IMG/VR virus record: IMGVR_UViG_3300029957_000038
Location: 1 to 25,462 of that record
Length of the DNA: 25,462 bases
DNA from: a virus
Strand: one strand, 5' to 3'
Numbering within the stretch: position 1 is the first letter of the stretch; the number at the start of each line of letters is the position of its first letter. Below the pieces are notes generated by a model. It was not told where the DNA came from, did not search any database, and was given only the letters and a program-made list of their open reading frames with translations. The position numbers were made by a program, and so were the translations under genes. This document shows, one piece after another, positions 1-7,909 of this stretch.

Positions 1-700
1 TGGTCGCCGTGCTGCCGGCCTCAACGTCGTACACCTGGCCTTGGTTCAACTTCCCGGAGACCTGGTTGCTGTTGACGTTGGCCGCGTAAGCCAGCGCGCC
101 GAGTGCGTTGGTGGACATGTTCACCACCTGGTTGCTGGACAGCGTGGCCACGTTGCCCACCGCCGTGAACGCGCCCGATGCCAGCCCGTTGGTGGCCGCC
201 GCGGATGCCGCGGACGCGATGTTCGTTACCTGTGTGAAGTTTGGGCTGTTCGTTCCGCCGCCGCCGCCGCTGATGGTGATGCTGCCGTCGCCGTTGGTGA
301 CCAGCGTGATCCCGGAGCCGCCATTGAGCACGGGCGTCTGAAAAATCTGCAGCGGTGAAAACTGATTCGTGTTGATGAGCGTGGCCGCGTTAATGACATT
401 CGTGGAAAACGGAACCACGATGTGCGCCGACCGGGGCCAGCCGGAAACCGTTATGGTATAGCCCCAGGGCACGAGGTTGGTCAGTATTTGGCCGTTGGAG
501 GGCTGGAGCGTGAAATCAAACGTGGGCAGGAGATTGGTGCCGAACACCAGGGGATTTTGCGCTCGGTCGGGATGAACCAGGATCGAGCGGTTGTTCACGG
601 TGCCGGTAAGGCTTTGAAGCGTGAACAGCACCGGCGTGGTCTGGGCCGAAGCCAAATTGAGCCCGAGCAACAAAAGCAAAATGCGTGGTAGAGTTTTCAT
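1..700 (-). CDS. Secreted Asn/Thr-rich phage protein, possible fibre or tail-associated protein (C-terminus outside window)
   Basis: The reading frame starts with ATG at 700-698 and stays open for 233 codons to the left edge, so the C-terminus is missing. Residues 1-19 form a signal peptide: Lys at position 3, Arg at 6, a run of Leu, then a small-residue cleavage site (ASA before QTT). The mature part is rich in Asn, Thr and Ser, with a Gly run (GGGGG) near residue 147 and then an Ala/Asn-rich stretch with short repeated turns (SNQV occurs twice), as in beta-structured fibre proteins. The start lies one base after the stop of the upstream gene, so it belongs to the late operon. A signal peptide is odd for a virion protein. 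It could be a fibre-like protein that passes the membrane, a surface protein made by the lysogen, or a misread start. Function is not established. Confidence 0.7.
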   Translation of the reverse strand, partial: MKTLPRILLLLLGLNLASAQTTPVLFTLQSLTGTVNNRSILVHPDRAQNPLVFGTNLLPTFDFTLQPSNGQILTNLVPWGYTITVSGWPRSAHIVVPFSTNVINAATLINTNQFSPLQIFQTPVLNGGSGITLVTNGDGSITISGGGGGTNSPNFTQVTNIASAASAAATNGLASGAFTAVGNVATLSSNQVVNMSTNALGALAYAANVNSNQVSGKLNQGQVYDVEAGSTAT

Positions 701-701
701 A

Positions 702-1100
702 TTACGAGTTTCCGCCGGTGATGGTGATACGGGTGATGGTGGTCATGCCGATGCGCTGGGGAACGCCGATCTCCACCTTGGCGTTGGTGACGGTCCAAGA
801 CGTTTCCGTGTTGGAATAGTCGACGTGGGTCATGACCACGGTGGCCACGCCGGCCCAGGTGGCGATGGCCGTCTGGCGCCAGGTCTCGGCGAGCGTGTCG
901 GTGGTGTGCTCGCGCGTCATCGTGAATTTGCGCGCGACCTTGAGATTGCCCTGGTTGGCGAACTGCGGAGCGGCCGCGCCATAGCCGAGGTACTCGGCAA
1001 TGGCGGGTCCGCCCGACACATCGTCGCATTCGAGAATGTCGGTGTAATCGGCGAACGCGCTGCCGCCGATGCTCATCTTCCATGTGCCTTTGTTCGCCAT
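702..1100 (-). CDS. Putative small tail protein (132 aa)
   Basis: The ATG start follows the stop of the upstream gene by 12 bases, and the stop lies one base before the next start. The protein is 132 residues long, has no signal or membrane segment, and alternates short polar and hydrophobic stretches, especially in the second half (TVTNAKVEIGVPQRIG), which suggests a beta sandwich. Its place after the tail tube candidate and its all-beta look fit a minor tail or tube-like protein. I recognise no specific family. The function is inferred from position only. Confidence 0.65.
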   Translation of the reverse strand: MANKGTWKMSIGGSAFADYTDILECDDVSGGPAIAEYLGYGAAAPQFANQGNLKVARKFTMTREHTTDTLAETWRQTAIATWAGVATVVMTHVDYSNTETSWTVTNAKVEIGVPQRIGMTTITRITITGGNS

Positions 1101-1112
1101 TCCCGGTCGGTT

Positions 1113-1370
1113 TTATTTGACGGCCGGCGCGGGCGCGGGCGGCTGCGGCGGCGTTGGGGGCTTGATCTTGGCGCGGATCGCCGCGATGTAGTTGCCCAGG
1201 CAAGTGTCGTTGCAAAGGTCGACCTGCTGATTGATGACTAGGCCGGCGTTGCCGACGTCGTTGGCCACGGTGATCGTCAATCCGCCGCGCAGGGGTTGGA
1301 ACGAGATTTTACCCTTTTTGGCCTCAATCGGTTGCTTGCATTGGTCGCAGACGTTGGTGTTGTGTGTCAT
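1113..1370 (-). CDS. Small Cys-pair protein, probable zinc-binding (85 aa)
   Basis: This 85-residue protein has a CxxC pair at residues 8-11 (CDQC) and a second Cys pair near residues 53-57 (CNDTC), the pattern of a small zinc ribbon or knuckle. It ends in a Pro/Ala-rich tail (PPTPPQPPAPAPAV). The zinc site is inferred from the spacing of the cysteines. It sits between the tail tube candidate and a small tail protein, in the position where tailed phages often encode tail assembly chaperones, but it does not resemble those. Its role is unknown. Confidence 0.6.
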   Translation of the reverse strand: MTHNTNVCDQCKQPIEAKKGKISFQPLRGGLTITVANDVGNAGLVINQQVDLCNDTCLGNYIAAIRAKIKPPTPPQPPAPAPAVK

Positions 1371-1406
1371 AGTTTTTCGATGTGTTTATGGTGTTGAGGG
1401 GGACGA

Positions 1407-2387
1407 TTACGTGCCGGCGGTGAAGCCGAAGAGGGCGTTGGGCACGCCGGTCGTGACGGTCAGGTTGTTGACCATTTCGAGCGCGCCGCCAGGGAACCTG
1501 TGCTCGCCGATCCGATAGATGCGTTTGACGCTCTTGGCCCCGAGCTGGTTCGCCTGGAATATCCAACCATAGGTGAAGCCGGTCAGGACCAGGTTGCCGC
1601 TGGCGCTGGTCGCGTTGCCGAACGCCTGGCCGGGCAGCACGGCGTTGGCGCCCTGGTACGCCAGGAGCGTGTCCAGGTTGGCCTCAGTGAGATTGGAGGG
1701 GGCAAACTGGGCGGCGATGTTGAAGCCGTCGGAATCCAGGATAATGTCGGCGATGCCCACGTCGCCGGCCGTGATCGTTTTGGGCTTGAAGCCGAACTTG
1801 AACATGAAGCCCTCCATGGACCCGATGGAATTGAACGGCGAGGAAAGCGCGCCCAGCACGCCCTGGTAGATGTCGGACTTGATTTTGCTGGCGTCAAAAC
1901 TGGTGTCGGCCGTGACGGTGCCGATGGCGGCTTTCAGGAAATTGGCGTTGGTGGGCGCCGTGGCGGCCGCGCCGAGACACCAGATGCTCGCCTTGCCAAA
2001 GAGGGTCTTGCCTGGGCCGCATTGCAGGTCCGGCGGCGCGGCCAGGCCGCCACGCACGTAGCCATAGGTTTTATTCTCCATGAGCGAGCAGATCGTCACG
2101 GCATAGTTGCTGGTGGGGATGATGCTGGCGCCCACGTAGGTCTGCGGCGCCAGGTGCGCCTCGTAAAAGTAATTGAGCAGGCCGGTGGTCAGCATGCCGA
2201 CGGGCGTGAAGCTGATCTTGATGAGGCGCGACTTGAGCCGCTCGCCGGCATCGGCAAAGGTGGTCTTGGGCGTCCAGGACTCGACGGTCTCCTCGACCTC
2301 GATGTCGGACTCGACGTAGATGACCACGCCGCCGTGCAGAATGTAGGCCGGGCCTTGGATGATGGAGGGGATGACGATAGCGCTCAT
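1407..2387 (-). CDS. Probable major tail tube protein (326 aa)
   Basis: The protein has 326 residues and no membrane segment. It is rich in Gly, Ala, Thr and aromatic residues in alternating patterns. An N-terminal acidic stretch (ESDIEVEETVESW) is followed by segments that read as beta strands, including a late GFTYGWIFQANQLG stretch. The gene follows connector, completion and terminator genes, exactly where the tail tube gene is found in HK97-like and lambda-like gene orders. Assignment rests on order, size and beta-rich composition rather than on a diagnostic motif. An alternative is a sheath or other abundant tail protein. Confidence 0.6.
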   Translation of the reverse strand: MSAIVIPSIIQGPAYILHGGVVIYVESDIEVEETVESWTPKTTFADAGERLKSRLIKISFTPVGMLTTGLLNYFYEAHLAPQTYVGASIIPTSNYAVTICSLMENKTYGYVRGGLAAPPDLQCGPGKTLFGKASIWCLGAAATAPTNANFLKAAIGTVTADTSFDASKIKSDIYQGVLGALSSPFNSIGSMEGFMFKFGFKPKTITAGDVGIADIILDSDGFNIAAQFAPSNLTEANLDTLLAYQGANAVLPGQAFGNATSASGNLVLTGFTYGWIFQANQLGAKSVKRIYRIGEHRFPGGALEMVNNLTVTTGVPNALFGFTAGT

Positions 2388-2415
2388 GGTTGGTTAGTGG
2401 ATGATGGTTGATGGT

Positions 2416-3177
2416 TCAGTCGGATATGATGACGGTCCAACGCGCGATGCTGCTGGCCACGTAGCCATCGAGATAGCTGCAGGCGCGGATGATTAACGGT
2501 GTGTCGGCTTGCACGGCGATGGGCGCGCCGTACTGCTGGCTGGTGCTGTCGGGGAAGCTGTTTTGGTCGCCGGGATAGGGATAGCTGTCATCGGTCGTGT
2601 ACCAGATTGCGGCGCCGCCCGTGCCGGTGGCCAAGGCCACCGCGAGCGTGTTCGCGACTTGCGTGCAGGTCGGCACCTGGCAGTAGGAGATTTGTTCGCC
2701 GGAGGCTTCCTGGCAGACGAAGTTGACGCGATAGCTCAAGGTGCCTTCGCCGAATTCTTCGCCCAGAGGCACGGGCTCAAACGCGGGATTGTCGCAGGTG
2801 AGGCCCTGCACGAGGCCCTCGATGTTCAGTACCTTCAGGCATTTAATGATGTGCCGGCAGATTTTACGCACGCTCTTCTGCGTCCCGCTTTCGTCTTCGT
2901 TCAGCTCGCGATTCTCAATGACCTGAATGGAGGGCCGCAATTTGAGGGGAGCGCCCGGGAGGCCGGGATAAATGTCGTCGCCGAGCAATTGCAGGACGAA
3001 AACGGCCGCGCCGCGCTTGCCGGATTTTTCGGTGATGACGGCTTGCTTCTGCTGATATTCGCGCGCGACGTTGCCCTTGTCGGCGACGACGATGGGAATG
3101 CAGGTGAAGAAGGGATCGCTCTCCAGCCGGGCGGCCAGCTCATAGGGCAGCTTGTCCAGGATTTCGTCGAAGGTCAT
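2416..3177 (-). CDS. Tail terminator-like protein with C-terminal chitobiase-type domain (253 aa)
   Basis: The ATG start shares four bases (ATGA) with the stop of the upstream completion gene. Residues 1 to about 160 look like a mixed alpha/beta protein, and its position between the completion and tube genes suggests a tail terminator or minor tail role. From about residue 165 a second domain carries the hallmark of the chitobiase/beta-hexosaminidase C-terminal family (CHB_HEX_C type): AAIWYTTDDSYPYPGD, then a Tyr-Gly-Ala-Pro-Ile stretch, then TPLIIRACSYLDGY. In other proteins this Ig-like domain is an accessory carbohydrate-associated module. The fusion is unusual and could decorate the tail. 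The domain reading is fairly firm; the N-terminal role is inferred from order. Confidence 0.6.
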   Translation of the reverse strand: MTFDEILDKLPYELAARLESDPFFTCIPIVVADKGNVAREYQQKQAVITEKSGKRGAAVFVLQLLGDDIYPGLPGAPLKLRPSIQVIENRELNEDESGTQKSVRKICRHIIKCLKVLNIEGLVQGLTCDNPAFEPVPLGEEFGEGTLSYRVNFVCQEASGEQISYCQVPTCTQVANTLAVALATGTGGAAIWYTTDDSYPYPGDQNSFPDSTSQQYGAPIAVQADTPLIIRACSYLDGYVASSIARWTVIISD

Positions 3178-3758
3178 TGTAAACCTTTCCAGGCGGCCAA
3201 AATCTGGCGGCTGATGTTGCGCGTGTAGGCCGGGGCGGATTCGGCGATGCCGGTCCGGATCGGAGCGCGTTCGGGCATGGTCGTGTCGTGCGCGGGAATT
3301 TCCACCGTGGTTTCGCGGGCGCGCTTGGCGCCGGCCTTCGCGAATACGAGCAGCTTCTCATTCGAGAGCTGCTTGACCAGATTGCCGCGGGCGTCGGTTT
3401 TGTGGCGGACCTTGGCCTGGCGCGCCGGGTGATGGATGACGCCGCCAAATTCGTGAATGGCCGCGTAAATGACGTTGCTGCCAATGGCCGAATCGACTTG
3501 GCTGCCGCTGGTTTGCTGCGCGCCGCTGGCATAGACGCTGCCGCGCAGGCGGCCGGTGATGCGGCCAAGCTTGTGCTCCTCGACCGGAAACGGGCCTTGC
3601 CCGGTGAGGTGCTCGGATTTGATCTTGCCCAGGGCGATCTGGTTGGCCTGGTCCATGCCTAGGCGGATGGCGTCCATCACGCGGCCGGGCAAAGTCTGCA
3701 TGGAGGCCACCAGCTTTTGAGCCTGAGGCGTCAGTTCAATTTTGAGAGTGGTGGGCAT
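3174..3758 (-). CDS. Phage virion morphogenesis / tail completion protein (194 aa)
   Basis: A protein of 194 residues that belongs to the Mu gpG-like or HK97 gp10-like group. Its signature is a central SNVIYAAIHEFGGVI segment preceded by a TGRLRGSVY stretch, typical of virion morphogenesis proteins that complete the head-tail joint. I chose the ATG at 3758 because it overlaps the stop of the upstream gene as TGATG. The ATG at 3767 would add only three residues. The C-terminal half is basic (QAKVRHK, GAKRARE). The family assignment is from the motif; the exact place in the neck is inferred. Confidence 0.75.
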   Translation of the reverse strand: MPTTLKIELTPQAQKLVASMQTLPGRVMDAIRLGMDQANQIALGKIKSEHLTGQGPFPVEEHKLGRITGRLRGSVYASGAQQTSGSQVDSAIGSNVIYAAIHEFGGVIHHPARQAKVRHKTDARGNLVKQLSNEKLLVFAKAGAKRARETTVEIPAHDTTMPERAPIRTGIAESAPAYTRNISRQILAAWKGLQ

Positions 3759-4432
3759 CAGGTCCAAGCCATGCGCACATGGTCGTCCAGGATTTTTTCA
3801 ACGCTCGGAGCCCAGTCTTCGGGGAAGCGCAGCGACCGCACGTCGCCGGACTTAAGCAGGTCCACGCCGGTTTTGTCCTGATTCTTCCAGACGTGCTTGC
3901 ATTGGAGCAGCCACGCCAGGCGCACGCTGTCCGGCAGGAGCGAAGCGCCGGCGGGCACGGCGCTGGGATGGGCGGCGTCATCGGGCTCCAATTGCTCCCA
4001 GAAATAGCCGCCCGTGTAGGTGAAGCGCATGGCGCTGTAATACTCGCCGCAATCGTCGTCATCCGGGAAATAGATGATGCCGTTCTTTGTATCCAGGCTG
4101 CGGATTATCAGGGGAGCCGGCGCAATCAGATTGGCGGCGGACGTATTCTGCGGTTGCACAACCCAGCCGGTCTGCTCGTCCTGCTTGTATTCCACCAGGG
4201 TGATGGGGGCGACCACGGGAAAGCGTTCCAGCACAAAGCTGGACCGGTCGGCCTGAAATTCCTCCTGCGATCCGACTTGCCACATGAACTTGCGATTACA
4301 GTAGCGCTCGATCTGGCCGAAGATGCCCAGACCGATGGCGGCGATGAAATCGTCGAAGCGCGTGTCGCTCGAAATGGTTTTCGCGAGCAGGGTCTGCTTG
4401 AGCGTGGTCAGGTTGGAGAAGCCGGCGTTCAC
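3758..4432 (-). CDS. Head-tail connector protein, gp6-like (224 aa)
   Basis: The start is GTG at 4432-4430, overlapping the stop of the small upstream gene as GTGA. The N-terminal half has the pattern of gp6-like connector proteins: an early helix, then DDFIAAIGLGIFGQIERYC followed by a basic NRKF. The middle of the protein contains aromatic beta segments (IIYFPDDDD, MRFTYTGGYFWEQL), and the C-terminus returns to helices (LPDSVRLAWLLQCKHVWKNQ). Such proteins form the ring between portal and tail. It is longer than the HK97 protein, with an added beta insert. The context of capsid, connector and completion genes supports the call. Confidence 0.7.
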   Translation of the reverse strand: MNAGFSNLTTLKQTLLAKTISSDTRFDDFIAAIGLGIFGQIERYCNRKFMWQVGSQEEFQADRSSFVLERFPVVAPITLVEYKQDEQTGWVVQPQNTSAANLIAPAPLIIRSLDTKNGIIYFPDDDDCGEYYSAMRFTYTGGYFWEQLEPDDAAHPSAVPAGASLLPDSVRLAWLLQCKHVWKNQDKTGVDLLKSGDVRSLRFPEDWAPSVEKILDDHVRMAWT

Positions 4433-4596
4433 GGTGTTTGATCCTTGCGCTCGTTAAGGTTGCGGAATTTGCGCTCGCGGAGCCATTGATCCGTCTGGCG
4501 CACGTTGGATTGAGAGACCGCCAAAGGTCGCACGGCGATCCGTGTCTTGATGTACACGGGCCGCATCGCGCGATCCTTTGGCGGTTGGTTAAACAT
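4429..4596 (-). CDS. Small basic protein between capsid-associated gene and connector (55 aa)
   Basis: ATG at 4596-4594 opens a 55-codon frame whose TGA overlaps the GTG start of the connector gene (GTGA). The protein is strongly basic (KDRAMRPVYIKTRIAVRP, then WLRERKFRNLNERK) with no membrane segment. It fills what would otherwise be a 178-base gap, and the stop-start overlap is what makes it credible, since no good Shine-Dalgarno sequence is visible. A second ATG ten codons in could be the true start. The function is unknown; a small head or neck accessory is possible. Confidence 0.55.
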   Translation of the reverse strand: MFNQPPKDRAMRPVYIKTRIAVRPLAVSQSNVRQTDQWLRERKFRNLNERKDQTP

Positions 4597-4610
4597 GCGT
4601 TAAAGGCCGG

Positions 4611-5552
4611 TTAAGGCTGGCTGGCGCTGTCGTAGTGCGTGCTCAGCACGGGAATGGTGTTGCTCACGTTCGCCGGGGTGAGCGAGACAATGACCGGTCG
4701 GCCATAGGCGCCGCTGTAAATGGCGTCGCCGTTGATCCACTGGTTGGTGCCGGCGCCGACGTAGAGCGAGCTGACCGTTCCCATCACGTAGATTTCGTCG
4801 GACACGCTCGGGTAGACCGGGAAGGCCGCGGTCGTGACGATGTAGCTGACGTTGGTGGCCAACGCGCCGGCCGGGCCGGTGCCGTAGGTGCCGGTGGTCG
4901 TGACCTGGTTGGTAAGCAAACCGGCCGGCATGATGTTGGTGCCGGTGTTGTACCAGGAGGTCACGCCGTTGGTGTAGCCGACGCCGCTGGCCCAATGCAT
5001 CAAGACCACGGTGGCCGAGGTGGACAGGCCGTTGGTGGCGTTGACGATGTTGGTGACGGTGCCACTGTACATGCTGTTGCTGGTGGTCACGGAAAGCGCC
5101 GTGGTCCCGCTGCTCATGTTGAGGTTGGCGATGTTCGTGTCGCTCTTGTAGTTGATCGACACGATGCGAATCTGCGAGAACTGATCGGCGGGCAATACGA
5201 TGGTGCTCGGGGCGGCCGCGCTGCCGTAAGTGCCGAACGTGCGATAGGTCGGGATGTTCGCCAGCGCCTTTCGAACGCCAAGCGCGAGCAGCGCCAAGAG
5301 GAGAATCATCGCAAAATGCCAGGTGCCGCCGCCCATCTTGTCTTTCGGGCGATGGGGCACGGTGACTTTCTGCGTGGTCTCGACGGGATCACCGTCCGCG
5401 TTTTGCGTGGTCACCGGAACTTCCACGGTGACGAGCCGACCATCGTGTTTCTCGCTAACGGAGACCACTTTGGTCTTGGTGACTTTCAGGGTGTTGGGGG
5501 CGACGTGGTTGACCTCGTCGCCGACTTTCGGGGTTTTGAACGTTTCAGCCAT
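4611..5552 (-). CDS. Membrane-spanning beta-rich protein next to the major capsid gene (313 aa)
   Basis: The first 75 residues are charged and contain repeated TKV/VTV strands. Residues 79-94 form a hydrophobic segment (AMILLLALLALG) followed by RKALAN, which reads like an internal signal anchor or a late signal peptide. The remaining 210 residues are rich in Thr, Ser, Asn, Gly and Tyr and look like beta strands (TYGTGPAG, VLMHWASGVGYTNGV). The gene directly follows the major capsid gene, where decoration proteins are often encoded, but a decoration protein should not need a membrane segment. It may be a membrane partner of the equally membrane-tagged capsid protein. I recognise no family. 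Confidence 0.65.
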   Translation of the reverse strand: MAETFKTPKVGDEVNHVAPNTLKVTKTKVVSVSEKHDGRLVTVEVPVTTQNADGDPVETTQKVTVPHRPKDKMGGGTWHFAMILLLALLALGVRKALANIPTYRTFGTYGSAAAPSTIVLPADQFSQIRIVSINYKSDTNIANLNMSSGTTALSVTTSNSMYSGTVTNIVNATNGLSTSATVVLMHWASGVGYTNGVTSWYNTGTNIMPAGLLTNQVTTTGTYGTGPAGALATNVSYIVTTAAFPVYPSVSDEIYVMGTVSSLYVGAGTNQWINGDAIYSGAYGRPVIVSLTPANVSNTIPVLSTHYDSASQP

Positions 5553-5596
5553 ATTGGTAAAAACTTAAGGATTTCGGTTGTGGAGGTTTTCCGAAT

Positions 5597-5620
5597 GGCG
5601 GCGGACACTCGCCCGCCGCC
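5597..5620 (-). promoter_or_regulatory. Perfect 8-bp hairpin after the major capsid gene
   Basis: On the transcribed strand GGCGGCGG pairs with CCGCCGCC around an 8-base loop. It lies in the 82-base gap between the capsid stop (5635) and the next start (5552). No T-run follows, so it is not a simple terminator. It may stabilise the capsid message or reduce read-through to the next gene, which would suit the unequal copy numbers of head proteins. The regulatory role is inferred. Confidence 0.5.
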
Positions 5621-5634
5621 ACGCGGAACATTGT

Positions 5635-7155
5635 TTAGGCCGGCGGCAATTGGAGCGCCGACATGGCGTCCAGGGCCATGGCCTCGAAGTCAATACGCTC
5701 CAGGGCGCGCATCGCGAGTTCGTCCGTGGTGAAGAACACTTCGCGGCTGATCTCGACGCGGGGAGCCCCGCGTTCGCCCAAGTACCAAAAGCTTAGATCG
5801 CCGAAGAAGGCGATGAAGCCATTGGGATGCGCGTTGTTGTCGTTGGCCACGGACACGCCGATCCAGCGGATGGGCCAGCCGTCCAGGGTGGCGGGCTGAC
5901 CGTTGCGGCCCGGGATGTAGATTTGCGGAGTGCCAATCGTGTTGAAGGTCACCAGCAACGATTCGAGCGAGGGATGCAGGTAGTACGCCGCCATGGTCTG
6001 TCCACTGGCGGCCATGTTGGCGAGCACGCCGGCATTGACCAGGCCGCGCATGGCGCGGAAGTCGTTGATGGTGGCGTCGGTGGCCATCGTATTGCCGGCC
6101 TTGAGCACGCGAAGGTACGTGGGATTGTTGACGCAGAACTGGCCAATGCCGGTGATGTTGGCATAAGTGCCGGTGCCGTCGCCCAGGAACAGTGTCGTGT
6201 CTTCGAGCTTGGCGAGCTGACGGGCTATGTATCGCGCCAGGAACTGGCCGAGTTGGATGAACGTGTCCTCCTCCAGTTCAGTCGGGATACGGATGAGGCC
6301 GCCGGCCTTGTTGGCGGTGAAGGTGACGAGCGTGGCCGTGACTTCCTTCTGGGTGACGGTCTGGCTGATGCCGGCCGTTCCGGCGCCGAGGAACCCGAAG
6401 GCGTCTTCACCGGCGAGCAAGCGGGGCAGTTTGACGGTGCCGGCCCCGAGCGGGAAGACCGTGCAATATTGCCGGGCCTGGCCGTATTTGAACACCAGCT
6501 CGATGACCTGCGGCATGTAGATGGTGGGCAACGGAATGTCCGTGGGCGTGAGCGCGCCGCCGGCCTTGGTCTCGATGCCGAGATATTCACGGGAGAGATT
6601 CACCAGGGATTCCCAGGAGCGTTGCTCCTTGTTGAGCTGGCGCATGGCGTTTTCGCCGAGCTTGTGCGCTTCCAGGACCAACACGGAGGAAAGCGCCTTG
6701 GCGCAATCGTCGGTGACGAATGGGACGTTGCCGACCCAGCGCACGCCGGTCTGCATGGAGGAAGCCACATGCTTGCGCAGCTTGCGGACTTCGGCTTCCA
6801 GCTGGTCGACGCGCTTGGCTTCGGAGCTCATGAGTTCGGGAATCTTCTGCAACGATGCAAAGCCCTTTTCCTTGTCCTGGAGGGATTTGAACAGTTCGGA
6901 GTTGTCGCCGATGAATTTGGCGGCCGCCTTGGTGGCGTCCTCAAATTCCTTGATCTGCTCGGGAGTCAGGGCGGAGAAGAACACGCGGCCGCGGCGGTAG
7001 CCCTTGCTCATGGCAAACTGCGTGAGCTGGTACAGCACGACGCCGAACCAGGCGACGCCGGCCAGCGGCGGAGCGATGTGGGAGATGAGGGCCGCCAGGA
7101 GAATCACGCAGAACAAGGCGGTCAAATGGCGGTACGGTTTTAACAATTGTTTCAT
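5635..7155 (-). CDS. HK97-family major capsid protein with N-terminal membrane hairpin (506 aa)
   Basis: Residues 1-10 are basic. Two hydrophobic segments follow (about 11-28 and 31-48) with an APPLAG turn between them, then a basic GYRRGR stretch. Residues 64-132 are a charged coiled coil like the delta (scaffold) domain of HK97-type capsid proteins. The rest has HK97-fold signs: a central MPQVIELV region, a glycine-rich TNKAGG/IRIPTELEED segment, a HPSLESLL helix, and a C-terminal stretch FFGDLSFWYLGERG followed by REVFFTTDELAMRALERID. I chose the ATG at 7155, just past the protease stop (7190); an ATG at 7212 would overlap the protease. The protease upstream presumably removes the N-terminal part. 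The membrane hairpin is most unusual. Confidence 0.85.
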   Translation of the reverse strand: MKQLLKPYRHLTALFCVILLAALISHIAPPLAGVAWFGVVLYQLTQFAMSKGYRRGRVFFSALTPEQIKEFEDATKAAAKFIGDNSELFKSLQDKEKGFASLQKIPELMSSEAKRVDQLEAEVRKLRKHVASSMQTGVRWVGNVPFVTDDCAKALSSVLVLEAHKLGENAMRQLNKEQRSWESLVNLSREYLGIETKAGGALTPTDIPLPTIYMPQVIELVFKYGQARQYCTVFPLGAGTVKLPRLLAGEDAFGFLGAGTAGISQTVTQKEVTATLVTFTANKAGGLIRIPTELEEDTFIQLGQFLARYIARQLAKLEDTTLFLGDGTGTYANITGIGQFCVNNPTYLRVLKAGNTMATDATINDFRAMRGLVNAGVLANMAASGQTMAAYYLHPSLESLLVTFNTIGTPQIYIPGRNGQPATLDGWPIRWIGVSVANDNNAHPNGFIAFFGDLSFWYLGERGAPRVEISREVFFTTDELAMRALERIDFEAMALDAMSALQLPPA

Positions 7156-7189
7156 GGTTATATTGGGTGTTGATGTGCGGTTGAACTTG

Positions 7190-7909
7190 TCACGCCCGTT
7201 TGAGGACCTCATTTAGGCCACGAGCGATTTGCAGCAAATGCGCGTCAGGAGTTCCCTCACCGGACGCGCAGCCGGGGTGGGGAGCTTGCTTTTCTTCACT
7301 GCAAAATTGGTCCGAGCCGGACAGGCCCTGGAGATGCTCGATGACGGCCTTGATGTCGGCGCGAACGATGGCGCCGGATTTCAAGGCCAAGCCCACGGTC
7401 GCGCCGGGATTGGCGGGGACCACCACGAGCGAGATTTCGAGCAGCTCGGTCTTGGTATAGGTGCGGTCGGGCTTGTCCTTGTCGTTGCCGTTGATCCATT
7501 CCAGCGGAATAAAGCCGACGCTCTGCGACTTGATGAAGCCGCCTTTGGCCATTTTATAGGCCATGGCGCCCATGGGATTATCCAGGCAGAACTCGACGCG
7601 GTTGCAGAGCTGGCCGTTGGTGACGCCGACGGTTTGCGCGCGGCCCAGAATTTTGCCGACGCTGGAATAATCGTGGCAGTCGGGGATGACCGGGTTGGCG
7701 CGGAAGTTGTCGAGTTGCCAGCCGGCCTGGTCGATGACCTCGTTGTATCGGTCGACCGTGTTGTCGCTGCCGATGAAGTCCATCACCGGCGCTTCGCCGG
7801 CGACTTCCTTGACCGTGCAATGCACGCCGGCCCGGATGCCGGGCGCGCCAGTGTTGAGCGTGCAGATGCGGGCGCCGAATTCCTTGAGGAGTTGATCGAG
7901 TGTTTTCAT
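7190..7909 (-). CDS. HK97-family prohead protease (239 aa)
   Basis: The ATG at 7909 overlaps the portal stop as ATGA and is preferred to an upstream ATG at 8014 that lies inside the portal gene. The protein shows the serine protease pattern of the U35/S78 prohead protease family: an early MDFIGSDNTVDRYNEVID segment, His79 in a CHDYSSVGKILG context, Ser130 in KSQSVGFIP, and the ELLEISLVVVPANPGA motif at about 155-170. The enzyme matures the capsid by cutting the capsid protein delta domain and itself. The last 45 residues (SEEKQAPHPG and onward) look like a self-cleaved tail. Gene order portal-protease-capsid is the HK97 order. Confidence 0.88.
   Translation of the reverse strand: MKTLDQLLKEFGARICTLNTGAPGIRAGVHCTVKEVAGEAPVMDFIGSDNTVDRYNEVIDQAGWQLDNFRANPVIPDCHDYSSVGKILGRAQTVGVTNGQLCNRVEFCLDNPMGAMAYKMAKGGFIKSQSVGFIPLEWINGNDKDKPDRTYTKTELLEISLVVVPANPGATVGLALKSGAIVRADIKAVIEHLQGLSGSDQFCSEEKQAPHPGCASGEGTPDAHLLQIARGLNEVLKRA

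Noticed and set aside
5827-7143. A 438-codon open frame on the plus strand opposite the capsid gene
   Set aside because: It is a shadow of the capsid gene in G+C-rich DNA: the product has the Gly/Asp/His/Arg-rich look of antisense frames and no start signal. The minus-strand capsid protein has clear family motifs.
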